The position numbers and the translations under genes were made by a program. From Microbacterium sufflavum (lineage in GTDB: Bacteria; Actinomycetota; Actinomycetes; Actinomycetales; Microbacteriaceae): 64,000 nt of DNA. The stretch covers positions 310,001-374,000 of the forward strand of contig NZ_CP078076.1 of the NCBI RefSeq assembly GCF_023101165.1, written 5' to 3'. Positions within the stretch are counted from its first letter, which is position 1. Each line of letters begins with the position of its first letter. The notes under the pieces were generated by a model that was not told where the DNA came from, made no database searches, and saw only the letters and a list, made by a program, of their open reading frames with translations. Below, piece by piece: positions 16,327-24,483 of this stretch.

Positions 16327-17469
16327 TCAGGCCACCGGCAGTGCGGCCGACACGAGCCAGTGCCCGTCGACCTCCCCCGCGCTGAACTCACCGCTCGCGC
16401 CCATGACGCGCTCGGCCATGCGGCCGAGGCCCGTGCGACTCGACGAGAGCTCGCGGCGGGGCGTGGTCGGAAGGGGACTGCGCAGGGTCAGGTGCGCGGT
16501 GTCGTCGTCCACGGCGAGACGGATCTCGACCGTGCCCTCGCCGGCGTACTTCAAGATGTTGGTGGCGGACTCGCGCACGATGCGCGCCAGCACGATCTCC
16601 ACGGCGCGCGGGATGCGCTCGTCGCCCGGGTCGCCTTCGCACACCACCGTGTGCCCGGCGGCCGCGAACTCGGTGCGTGCTTCGTCGATCGCCGCGACGA
16701 GGTCGCCCGTCGGCATGCCTGCCGACCGGGGCCCGTCGTCGGCCAGCTCGATCACGAACCGGAGATCGGTCATGGCCTTGCGCGCGGCCACCCGGATGGC
16801 CTCACGCGAATCGTCACTGGTTCCGGGGTCCTCGAGCATCTGCACGTGCAGCGACACCACCGTGAGGTGGTGCGCGATGCTGTCGTGCAACTCGCCGGCG
16901 ATCCAACGCCGCTCGGCGAGCACTGCTTCGCGTTCCTGTTCGGCCGCTGCCTCGAGCTGACGCTCCAGGCGGCTGCCACGTGCGAACGCGATCCGCAGCG
17001 CGAAGCCGACGGCTCCCGCGACAGCGGCGAAGACCAAGAAGAGGGCGACGTTCACGCCGGCGTCGGCGTCGCCCATGGCGACGACGGCGGCCGAAACGAG
17101 GAACGCGCCGGTGTACGACAGGATCAGCGAAGTCCAGCCGAGCCTCATGACCAATCCGGCCGCGACAGCGGCGGCGGTCAGGACCTGGGATTCGGTTCCT
17201 GCCAAGAAAGAGAGGGCGAACACGACGCCGAGGGCGCATGTCGCGATGAGCGGTTTCCAGAGGTAGAGGGCGAACGCGGCCGTCGAAGCGATGCTCACCA
17301 GCACTGCTCCCGGGTTGACCCCGGGGGTGGTGATGAACCCGATGAGATCGACGGCGATCGTGATGGAGATGATCACCAGGACGACGATCCGCTCGATGGG
17401 ACTGAGCTTCTCGCCCCGGACCAGCCGGAGAGTATCCGCAGACCCGCGAATCGAATGGTCGAAGGCCAT
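16327..17469 (-). CDS. Sensor histidine kinase (NarL-type, HisKA_3)
   Basis: A 380-residue kinase. Five to six membrane helices (about 25-160) with almost no extracellular domain are followed by a coiled linker, the HisKA_3 motif GELHDSIAHHLT containing the phosphorylated His, and an HATPase domain with N-box ESATNILKYA and a GLGRM G-box. It lies 29 bp after a 15-residue peptide gene and divergent from a LuxR-type response regulator, its probable partner. A compact membrane sensor suggests an intramembrane or peptide signal. Confidence 0.88.
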   Translation of the reverse strand: MAFDHSIRGSADTLRLVRGEKLSPIERIVVLVIISITIAVDLIGFITTPGVNPGAVLVSIASTAAFALYLWKPLIATCALGVVFALSFLAGTESQVLTAAAVAAGLVMRLGWTSLILSYTGAFLVSAAVVAMGDADAGVNVALFLVFAAVAGAVGFALRIAFARGSRLERQLEAAAEQEREAVLAERRWIAGELHDSIAHHLTVVSLHVQMLEDPGTSDDSREAIRVAARKAMTDLRFVIELADDGPRSAGMPTGDLVAAIDEARTEFAAAGHTVVCEGDPGDERIPRAVEIVLARIVRESATNILKYAGEGTVEIRLAVDDDTAHLTLRSPLPTTPRRELSSSRTGLGRMAERVMGASGEFSAGEVDGHWLVSAALPVA

Positions 17470-17498
17470 GGTTCACTATCTCCTATTCGCCAGGTACT

Positions 17499-17546
17499 CT
17501 AGCGGACGAGACCAAAGAACTTGCCAACCTGCTGCCAGAAAGTCAT
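17499..17546 (-). CDS. 15-residue amphipathic peptide upstream of the kinase
   Basis: MTFWQQVGKFFGLVR is preceded by an excellent GGAGGTG site 7-8 bp before its ATG, the strongest ribosome site of this region, and ends 29 bp before the kinase gene. Plotted as a helix, Phe, Trp, Val and Leu fall mostly on one face with Lys and Arg apart. An in-frame ATG five codons earlier has no ribosome site. It could be a secreted or membrane-active signal peptide, or a leader peptide. No homologue is known to me. Confidence 0.6.
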   Translation of the reverse strand: MTFWQQVGKFFGLVR

Positions 17547-17632
17547 TACGTTCACCTCCATTTTGTAGTCGTTTGTCGATGTCTGTATTCATCTTCTCGA
17601 CGACGCTGAGCGGGCACATCTGTCTTGAGTCC

Positions 17633-17654
17633 AGACCTCGATGGCCAAAGGTCT
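17633..17654. promoter_or_regulatory. AGACCT-N10-AGGTCT inverted repeat
   Basis: It lies in the divergent region between the peptide/kinase unit and the response regulator, about 30 bp upstream of the regulator's -10 box. It is a candidate binding site for that regulator. A similar AGACC...GGTCT pair is at 16261-16288. Confidence 0.4.
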
Positions 17655-17695
17655 ACAGCGCGGATCCGCGGGTGCAGCGCGGTTAGGCTTCCTCC

Positions 17696-18352
17696 ATGCA
17701 GGAAATCCGCGTCGTGATCGTCGATGACGATCCACTGGTCCGCTCCGCGCTGTCCCACTTCGTGTCGCGCGCGCCGGAGATCACGGTCGTGGCGCAGGCG
17801 GAGGACGGTCGGGAGGCCCTCAGCACGGTGGAGCGGGAGAAGCCGGACGTCGTCATGATGGACGTCCAGATGCCCGAGATGAACGGCATCGAGGCGACGG
17901 CGGCCATCGCGCAACGGTGGCCCGATGTGCGGATCCTCGCCGTGACCACCCTCGACGGCAGCGACACGGTCCTGCCGATGCTGAGCGCCGGGGCGTCGGG
18001 CTACCTGCTCAAGGACTCCAGCGCGGAGGACATCGTGACCGGCGTGCGCGAGGTGTTCGCCGGCCAGAGCTCGCTGTCCCCGCGCATCGCCTCCATGCTG
18101 ATCCGGCACGTGCGCGACTCCACGCCCGCCGCGACCGCCGCTGATGCCCTCGAACCGCTCACGGACCGTGAGGAAGAGGTGCTGCAGTGCCTCGCGAAGG
18201 GCATGTCGAACGCCGAGATCGCCAAGGCGCTCATCGTGTCGGAGGGCACGGTCAAGGCGCACCTCGGGCGCATGATGTCGAAGTGGCACCTGCGCGACCG
18301 CGTGCAGATCCTCGTCACGGCCGCGCACGCGGGACTGGTCACCTTCCGCTGA
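17696..18352 (+). CDS. Response regulator, NarL/LuxR type
   Basis: A 218-residue two-domain regulator: a receiver (residues 3-120, acidic pocket DDD, phospho-acceptor Asp in VVMMDVQMPEM, Lys in LLKDSS) and a LuxR helix-turn-helix (about 150-210, LTDREEEVLQCLAKGMSNAEIA). It is divergent from the kinase. TAGGCT (17684-17689) is exactly 6 bp before the ATG with no ribosome site, so translation is leaderless. Confidence 0.92.
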   Translation: MQEIRVVIVDDDPLVRSALSHFVSRAPEITVVAQAEDGREALSTVEREKPDVVMMDVQMPEMNGIEATAAIAQRWPDVRILAVTTLDGSDTVLPMLSAGASGYLLKDSSAEDIVTGVREVFAGQSSLSPRIASMLIRHVRDSTPAATAADALEPLTDREEEVLQCLAKGMSNAEIAKALIVSEGTVKAHLGRMMSKWHLRDRVQILVTAAHAGLVTFR

Positions 18353-18517
18353 CCCCGTGCCTCGCGCGGCACGCGGGCATTCCGCTGGCGCACCGCGCGC
18401 GCCGCGGGGATCCGGGAGAGTGCTCACACCTGCATCCATCTCCGGACCGTCGGCGTCGACGGTCCGAGGGCTGTCGTTCTTCCACCCCGCGCCATCTCCA
18501 GAATGGAACCGCGGGGG

Positions 18518-19378
18518 TCACAGCGCAAGCAGCACGATGCCGGTCAGCACGATGAGCGAGGCGCCCACCCGCCACCCTGGCCGCGACTCCCTGAGCACGA
18601 CCGCGCCGAACAGGCTCACCAGCACCACGCTCACCTCGCGCAACGGCGCGACCAGCGCGACCGGAGCGATCTGGATCGCCGACAGCACGAGGATGTACGA
18701 CAGGGGCGACAGCACACCGAACGCCAGGATGCGGCGCCACTGGGCACGCCCGAGCGCCCACACCGCGGGCCAGCGGCGACGGACCGCGATCGAGTAGAAC
18801 GGCACCTGCAGCAGGGTCGTGCCCACCATGAAGGCCACCGGCGACAGGCTCCACGTGCGCACCGCATGCGTGTCCCAGATCGTGTACACCGCGATCGCCA
18901 CGCCCGTCAGCAGCCCGAACACCAGGCCGAGGTCGACGCCCCGCCCTCCGCCGCTCCCCCGGTCGACCAGCCCGACCGCCACCACGCCGACGATCACCGC
19001 GGCGACGCCGACCAGTGCGATGCCCGACGGCCGCTCCCCCAGCAGCAGCACCGCGACGATCACCGACAGGAAGGGACCGGTCCCGCGCGCCGTCGCATAC
19101 ACGGTCGACAGGCTGCCCTCGCGATAGCCGCGCTGCAGCACCGCCATGTACACCACGTGCAGCACGGCCGAGACACCCACCCCGAGGGCGAACGAGGCGA
19201 GGTCGGACGTGCCGAGGCCCCCCGTGAACGGCACCGCCCCGATCCACACGGCCGTGCTGGCCACCGCGCCCCACCACAGGAACGGCGAGCCGGCGCGGCT
19301 GATGCCGTGCGCGATCACGTTCCAGGCGGCGTGGGCGACGGCGGCACCGAGGACCAGGACGAAGGCGAGTGGGGACAC
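18518..19378 (-). CDS. EamA-family (DMT) transporter
   Basis: A 286-residue membrane protein with about ten helices in two EamA repeats, opening with AAWNVIAHGISRAG and containing YATARGTGPFLSVIVAVLLLGERP, typical of DMT exporters. The substrate is unknown. The GTG start at 19378 has GGAAGGG about 6 bp upstream. It is a single gene between the response regulator and the aminopeptidase. Confidence 0.85.
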   Translation of the reverse strand: MSPLAFVLVLGAAVAHAAWNVIAHGISRAGSPFLWWGAVASTAVWIGAVPFTGGLGTSDLASFALGVGVSAVLHVVYMAVLQRGYREGSLSTVYATARGTGPFLSVIVAVLLLGERPSGIALVGVAAVIVGVVAVGLVDRGSGGGRGVDLGLVFGLLTGVAIAVYTIWDTHAVRTWSLSPVAFMVGTTLLQVPFYSIAVRRRWPAVWALGRAQWRRILAFGVLSPLSYILVLSAIQIAPVALVAPLREVSVVLVSLFGAVVLRESRPGWRVGASLIVLTGIVLLAL

Positions 19379-19609
19379 GACAGACCCTTCCGTTCGGCGC
19401 GGGCACGACGAACAGGGTCCTCCGGGCTTTTGTCCTGTCAGATGACGGCCCGCTCACGGGAGCGGACCGTGGCGCCGCTCGGACCAGACGGGTGCGGACC
19501 CCGGAACCCTAGGCGCTATCGGGACCACCCTAGCCGTCCGAGGCGAACCGGAGGGGAACGCCGGTCGCGACTACGCTCGAAAGACACCCCGCGCAGGAAG
19601 GTCATGCCC

Positions 19610-20893
19610 ATGCCCGTCACCCCGGTCGCTCTCGCCCACGCCGAGGACCTCGCCGACTTCGTCGCCGCCTCCCCCTCCAGCTATCACGCCGCGGCCGAGG
19701 TCGCCCGTCGCCTGGAGGACGCCGGGTTCACGCGGCTCGACGAGCACGACGCGTGGCCGTCCGCCACGGGCGGGCGGTACGTCGTGGTGCGCGACGGAGC
19801 CGCGATCGCCTGGGTCGTCCCCGCCGACGCCACCGCGACCACGCCCGTGCAGGTCTTCGGCGCCCACACCGACTCCCCTGGCTTCAAACTCAAGCCGCAG
19901 CCCACGACCGGTGTCCGCGGGTGGCTGCAGGCGGCGGTCGAGGTCTACGGCGGCCCGCTGCTGAACTCCTGGCTCGACCGGGAGCTGCGCCTCGCCGGTC
20001 GCCTGGCCCTCGCCGACGGCCGCGTCGTGCTCGCCGACACGGGTGCCCTGCTGCGACTGCCGCAGCTGGCGATCCACCTCGACCGCGGCGTGAACAACGG
20101 CCTCGCGCTCGACAAGCAGACCGAGACGCAGCCCGTTTGGGGACTGGGCGACCCGTCCGAGGCGGACATCCTCGCGGAGCTCGCGGCCTCCGCCGAGGTG
20201 TCGGCGTCTGACATCCGCGGCTACGACGTGGTGGTGGCCGATGCGGCACGCGGCGCGGTGTTCGGCAAGGACAGCGCCTTCTTCGCCTCCGGTCGCCTGG
20301 ACGACCTCGCCTCCGTGCACGCCGGCGTGGTGGCGCTGCAGGCGCACGAGCCCGCCGCTGGTGCGCCGATCGCGGTGCTCGCCGCGTTCGACCACGAGGA
20401 GCTCGGGTCGGAGTCGCGCTCCGGCGCGGCCGGCCCGTTCCTGGAGGACGTGCTGGAGCGGGTCTACGACGGGCTGGGCGCCGACGCGTCGGCCCGCCGT
20501 CGGGCCTACGCCGCGTCGTGGTGCCTGTCGAGCGACGTGGGTCACTCGGTGCACCCCAACTACGTCGGCCGCCACGACCCCGTGGTGCAGCCGGTGCTCG
20601 GCTCCGGCCCCATCCTCAAGCTCAACGCCAATCAGCGCTACGCCACGGACGCGGTCGGCAGCGCCGCCTGGCGGGAGTGGTGCGAGCGCTCGGGCGTCGC
20701 CACGCAGGAGTTCGTGTCGAACAACGGCGTGCCCTGCGGCTCCACCATCGGACCGATCACGGCGACGCGCCTGGGCATCCGCACGGTCGACGTGGGCATC
20801 CCGATCCTGTCGATGCACTCGGCGCGGGAGCTCGCCGGCGTGAGCGACCTGCACGACCTGACACGCGTGGCCGGAGCGTTCTTCGCCGGCTGA
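19610..20893 (+). CDS. M18 family aminopeptidase
   Basis: A 427-residue zinc aminopeptidase of the aspartyl-aminopeptidase (ApeB) family, removing N-terminal residues from peptides in the cytosol. Metal-binding segments are visible: GAHTDSPGFKLKP, GRLDDLASVH, FDHEELGS and the late His in ILSMHSARE. The ATG at 19610 is preferred over 19604 because AGGAAGG (19595-19601) is 8 bp from it. It may be followed by the permease gene in one unit, 35 bp apart. Confidence 0.92.
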   Translation: MPVTPVALAHAEDLADFVAASPSSYHAAAEVARRLEDAGFTRLDEHDAWPSATGGRYVVVRDGAAIAWVVPADATATTPVQVFGAHTDSPGFKLKPQPTTGVRGWLQAAVEVYGGPLLNSWLDRELRLAGRLALADGRVVLADTGALLRLPQLAIHLDRGVNNGLALDKQTETQPVWGLGDPSEADILAELAASAEVSASDIRGYDVVVADAARGAVFGKDSAFFASGRLDDLASVHAGVVALQAHEPAAGAPIAVLAAFDHEELGSESRSGAAGPFLEDVLERVYDGLGADASARRRAYAASWCLSSDVGHSVHPNYVGRHDPVVQPVLGSGPILKLNANQRYATDAVGSAAWREWCERSGVATQEFVSNNGVPCGSTIGPITATRLGIRTVDVGIPILSMHSARELAGVSDLHDLTRVAGAFFAG

Positions 20894-20928
20894 GCCCTGC
20901 ACGGGCGCAGCAGTGCCATCATGAGCAG

Positions 20929-22371
20929 ATGACCGACATCAGGCCGGCTCTCATCGAGCGCGCAGGCATCGAGATCATCCCCGAATCCGAGCGGACCGCG
21001 AAGCCGCGCGACCTCTTCTGGCCGTGGTTCGCCGCGAACGTGTCGGTGTTCGGCATGTCGTACGGCTCTTTCGTGCTCGGCTTCGGCATCTCGTTCTGGC
21101 AGGCGACGCTCGTGTCGGTGATCGGCATCGTGGTGTCGTTCCTGCTGTGCGGGCTGATCGCGATCGCGGGCAAGCGCGGCTCCGCGCCGACCATGGTGCT
21201 CTCGCGGGCGGCGTTCGGCGTGCAGGGGCAGAAGATCCCCGGCATCGTCTCGTGGCTCACCTCGATCGGCTGGGAGACGTTCCTGGCGATCATGGCCGTG
21301 CTCGCCACCGCGACCGTGATCACGCAGCTCGGCGGCGACGGCGACAGCCTGTGGCTCAAGATCGTCGCGACCGTCGTGGTGGCCGCGCTCATCGTCACGG
21401 CCTCCGTGCTGGGCTATCACACGATCATGCGCCTGCAGTCGGTGCTCACCTGGGTCACCGGCGTGGTGACCGTGCTCTACATCGTCCTCGCGATCCCGAG
21501 CATCGACCTCGGCGTGGTGCTCGCGCGTCCGGACGGCGGCATCGGGCAGGTGATCGGCGCACTCGTGATGGTGATGACCGGGTTCGGCCTGGGCTGGATC
21601 AACATCGCCGCGGACTGGTCGCGCTACCAGAAGCGCACGGCCTCCGACGGCGCGATCGTCGCCTGGAACACGGTCGGCGGCTCGGTCGCGCCGGTCATCC
21701 TCGTCGTGTTCGGCCTGCTGCTCGGCGGCTCCGACGACGACCTGCTGACGGCGATCGCGGCCGACCCGATCGGCGCCCTCGCGAGCATCCTCCCGCTCTG
21801 GGTGCTGGTGCCGTTCCTGCTCACCGCGGTCCTCGCGCTCGTGTCGGGCGCCGTGCTGGGCATCTACTCCTCCGGCCTGACCCTGCTGAGCCTCGGCATC
21901 CGCATCCCGCGCCCGTCGGCGGCCGCGATCGACGGGGTCATCCTCACGCTCGGCACGATCTACGTGGTGTTCTTCGCGACCGACTTCCTCGGCCCGTTCC
22001 AGAGCTTCCTCATCACGCTCGGCGTGCCGCTCGCCTCCTGGGCCGGCATCCTGATCGCCGACATCCTCCGCCGCCGCGCCGACTACGACGAGCAGGCGCT
22101 GTTCGACAGCCGCGGCCGCTACGGCGCCTGGGACTGGACCTCGATCGTCACCCTGGTGGTCGCGAGCGTGATCGGCTGGGGATTCGTGCTCAACGGCTTC
22201 GCCGAGGCCGCCCCGTGGAACAACTGGCAGGGGTATCTGCTGTTCCTGGTCGGCGGCGCGGACGGCGACTGGGCGTACGCCAACCTCGGGGTGTTCTTCG
22301 CGCTCGTGCTGTCGTTCGTCGTGACCTGGTTCGCCAGGGCGGGGAAGATCCGGCGGCAGGAGGCGGCGTGA
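20929..22371 (+). CDS. Purine-cytosine permease family transporter (NCS1)
   Basis: A 480-residue, 12-helix NCS1 symporter with the cytosine-permease hallmarks FWPWFAANVSVFGMSYGSF, SRAAFGVQGQKIPG and GWINIAADWSRYQKR. These proteins import nucleobases or related compounds with H+ or Na+. Its stop overlaps the GTG of a cysteine hydrolase by 4 bp, hinting that the imported compound is an amide. CATCAT lies 6 bp before the ATG, so a leaderless start is possible. Confidence 0.9.
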   Translation: MTDIRPALIERAGIEIIPESERTAKPRDLFWPWFAANVSVFGMSYGSFVLGFGISFWQATLVSVIGIVVSFLLCGLIAIAGKRGSAPTMVLSRAAFGVQGQKIPGIVSWLTSIGWETFLAIMAVLATATVITQLGGDGDSLWLKIVATVVVAALIVTASVLGYHTIMRLQSVLTWVTGVVTVLYIVLAIPSIDLGVVLARPDGGIGQVIGALVMVMTGFGLGWINIAADWSRYQKRTASDGAIVAWNTVGGSVAPVILVVFGLLLGGSDDDLLTAIAADPIGALASILPLWVLVPFLLTAVLALVSGAVLGIYSSGLTLLSLGIRIPRPSAAAIDGVILTLGTIYVVFFATDFLGPFQSFLITLGVPLASWAGILIADILRRRADYDEQALFDSRGRYGAWDWTSIVTLVVASVIGWGFVLNGFAEAAPWNNWQGYLLFLVGGADGDWAYANLGVFFALVLSFVVTWFARAGKIRRQEAA

Positions 22372-22937
22372 CCACGACCGCCGGCCCGGATTCGCGGGAC
22401 GCCTGGCTGGTCGTGATCGACCCTCAGCACATCTTCGCCTCGCCCGACTCCGCGTGGGGGTCGCCGTTCTTCGACGACGCGATGGGCAACATCCGGCGGC
22501 TCGCCGACGGGTTCGGCGACCGCGTGCTGGTGACGCGGTGGCTGCCCACGGCCGACCGCTCCACCTCCTGGGGCGACTACTTCGCCGCGTGGCCCTTCGC
22601 CGACCGCCCGGCCGACGACGCACTGTTCGACCTGGTTCCCGCGGCGCGCGGGCTGTCCCCGCACCCGACGCTCGACCTGCCCACGTTCGGCAAGTGGGGC
22701 GCGGAGCTGGAGGCGGTGGTGGGACACGGCGCGCCGGTGGTGCTGGCCGGCGTGTCCACCGACTGCTGCGTGATCTCCACGGCGCTCGCTGCCGCGGACG
22801 CGGGGGCCCGGGTGACCGTCGCCGCCGACGCCTGCGCAGGTTCCACGGCGGAGAACCACGCCGCCGCGGTGCAGGTCATGAGCCTCTACCCGCCGCAGAT
22901 CACGGTCGCCGAGACGTCCGCCCTCCTGTCGCGCTGA
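22368..22937 (+). CDS. Isochorismatase-family cysteine hydrolase
   Basis: A 189-residue hydrolase. The catalytic triad of the family is visible: Asp in VVIDPQHIF, Lys in FGKWGAELE and Cys in AGVSTDCCVIST. Members cleave amides (nicotinamide, N-carbamoyl compounds) or isochorismate. The GTG start overlaps the permease stop (GTGA), so the two proteins are co-translated and probably act on the same imported nitrogen compound. The substrate cannot be named. Confidence 0.88.
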   Translation: MTTTAGPDSRDAWLVVIDPQHIFASPDSAWGSPFFDDAMGNIRRLADGFGDRVLVTRWLPTADRSTSWGDYFAAWPFADRPADDALFDLVPAARGLSPHPTLDLPTFGKWGAELEAVVGHGAPVVLAGVSTDCCVISTALAAADAGARVTVAADACAGSTAENHAAAVQVMSLYPPQITVAETSALLSR

Positions 22938-23047
22938 CCCCGCGTGCGGGGTGGAAAACGGGCCGCGCGAAGCCTCCCCCGGCGCGTTTTCGATCCGGCA
23001 CCGCGCCCGGCACCGCGACCGGGGCACCGCGACCGGAGCGGACGGGG

Positions 23048-23758
23048 TCAGACGGCGGCGCGGACGGCGGCGGCGATGTCGGCCGGGGAGCCGCGCCAGG
23101 GAGCGCCGTGCCCGGGGAGCACCCACGACGCGTCGAGCGCGGCCAGCCGGTCCAGCGACGCCAGGGCCTCTGCGGGTGCATCCGTGAAGGGAGCCGGCTG
23201 GGCACCCTCGCGCCCGGTGAGCACGTGCCGTGTGGTGAGCGCGTCGCCCACGAACACCGCGTCGACCGCCGGCACGTGCACCGCGATGCTGCCGGGCGAG
23301 TGGCCGGGCAGTCCGACGACCACCGGGGCACCGGGCAGGTCGAGCACCGCGCTGTCGTCCACCTCGACGACCGAGGCGACGTGTGGCGTGCGCAGCGCGT
23401 TCTTGCGCAGGCCGTAGGCGAGGAAGCCCAGCATCGGCAGCGGGCGCGCGGGCCCCATCGGCGTCCGGGGCTTCTCGCCCGTGCGCACGCGGTGGGCGTC
23501 GGCGGCGTGGATGATCACGGGCACGCCGGTCTCGCGGCGCAGGCGTTCGGCGAAGCCGATGTGGTCGCTGTCGCCGTGGGTGAGCACCAGACCGCGGACG
23601 TCGGACAGCGGACGACCGATGGCGGACAGCTCGTGCTGCAGGTCTTTCCAGTGTCCGGGTAGACCGGCGTCGATGAGCGTGATGCCCTCGGGCAGGTCGA
23701 TCAGGTACGAGGCGACGATGTCGTTGCCGAGGCGGTGGAGGTGCGGGGCGAGCTGCAT
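23048..23758 (-). CDS. MBL-fold metallo-hydrolase
   Basis: A 236-residue metallo-beta-lactamase-fold enzyme. The metal motif reads LTHGDSDHIG, where the usual HxHxDH has Asp at the second position, as in some MBL clades. Later ligands are in PGHSPGS, VFVGDAL and LPGHGAP. The ATG at 23758 follows GAGAGGA. It is divergent from a TetR regulator whose palindromes fill the shared promoter, so it is very likely that regulator's target. The substrate is unknown. Confidence 0.88.
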   Translation of the reverse strand: MQLAPHLHRLGNDIVASYLIDLPEGITLIDAGLPGHWKDLQHELSAIGRPLSDVRGLVLTHGDSDHIGFAERLRRETGVPVIIHAADAHRVRTGEKPRTPMGPARPLPMLGFLAYGLRKNALRTPHVASVVEVDDSAVLDLPGAPVVVGLPGHSPGSIAVHVPAVDAVFVGDALTTRHVLTGREGAQPAPFTDAPAEALASLDRLAALDASWVLPGHGAPWRGSPADIAAAVRAAV

Positions 23759-23777
23759 GGCGGGTCCTCTCGGATGA

Positions 23778-23825
23778 TTGCGATAGCTACGATACGTAGC
23801 TATGATGGCTACTGTCAATAGCCAT
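23778..23825 (+). promoter_or_regulatory. Divergent TetR promoter/operator, two palindromes
   Basis: TTGCGA (23778-23783), 17 bp, then TATGAT (23801-23806) form the tetR promoter. Palindrome 1, TAGCTACG-ATA-CGTAGCTA (23784-23802), fills the spacer. Palindrome 2, ATGGCTA-N7-TAGCCAT (23805-23825), covers the start region. Binding would block both genes. Confidence 0.75.
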
Positions 23826-23838
23826 CGCTGGAGGATGC

Positions 23839-24363
23839 ATGCCGACCCCCGAACGCACCACGACCGACGCGATCGTGACCGCCGGACGAGAGATCCTCGA
23901 GGCGTCCGGTCCCTCGGGCCTCACGATGCAGGCCGTGGCGACGCGCGTCGGCGTGCGCGCCCCCTCGCTCTACAAGCGCGTGAAGGATCGCGAGGCACTG
24001 CTCGCCGCGGTGGCGACCGCCACGGTCGACGCGCTGGGTGAGGGCCTCGAGAGGGTCGGCGACGACCTCGCCGAGCTCGCCACCGCCTACCGCGCCTTCG
24101 CGCACACGCACCCCGAGGGCTTCCGGCTGATGTTCGCTGTACCCGTGCCGCAGGAGGCCCTCGAGCGCACGGCGGCACCGGTCATCCGGGCGTGCGCGGC
24201 CAGGGTCGGCGACGACGACGCCCTCGATGCCGCCCGGCTCTTCACCGCCTGGGCGACCGGGTTCCTGCAGATGGAGCTCGCGGGCGCCTTCCGCCTGGGC
24301 GGCGACGTCGACCGCGCCTACGCCTACGGCCTTCGGCAGCTGATCGGCGGTCTCTCCCGCTGA
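23839..24363 (+). CDS. TetR-family transcriptional regulator
   Basis: A 174-residue regulator with N-terminal TetR helix-turn-helix (GPSGLTMQAVATRVGVRAPSLYKRVKDREALL, residues about 24-55) and a TetR C-terminal ligand domain (FAHTHPEGFRLMF). A TGGAGGA site lies 6-7 bp before the ATG. It is divergent from the MBL hydrolase gene, with two palindromic operators between them, so it probably represses that gene and itself. The ligand is unknown. Confidence 0.9.
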   Translation: MPTPERTTTDAIVTAGREILEASGPSGLTMQAVATRVGVRAPSLYKRVKDREALLAAVATATVDALGEGLERVGDDLAELATAYRAFAHTHPEGFRLMFAVPVPQEALERTAAPVIRACAARVGDDDALDAARLFTAWATGFLQMELAGAFRLGGDVDRAYAYGLRQLIGGLSR

Positions 24364-24483
24364 GCCCCTCCCCGGGCCCGGGGCCGCAGGGACGGCCGCG
24401 ATCGCACGGGGCGCCAGGACACACCCGCCCGCACCGGCGATTCGACGGGCCGGAATACTGGCACACTGTTGCCGGGAGGGTCC

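Noticed and set aside
17499..17592. Alternative 38-residue minus frame from ATG 17592 overlapping the 15-aa peptide
   Set aside because: Its ribosome site is weak, whereas the GGAGGTG is placed for the 15-aa frame. It remains possible but less likely.
20638..22623. Long minus-strand frame opposite the NCS1 permease
   Set aside because: Arg/Glu/His-rich low-complexity translation, typical antisense artefact of high-GC genes.
22938..23047. Direct repeats GCACCGCG-type between the hydrolase and MBL genes
   Set aside because: Short, GC-rich and imperfect; no unit structure like CRISPR or VNTR can be supported.
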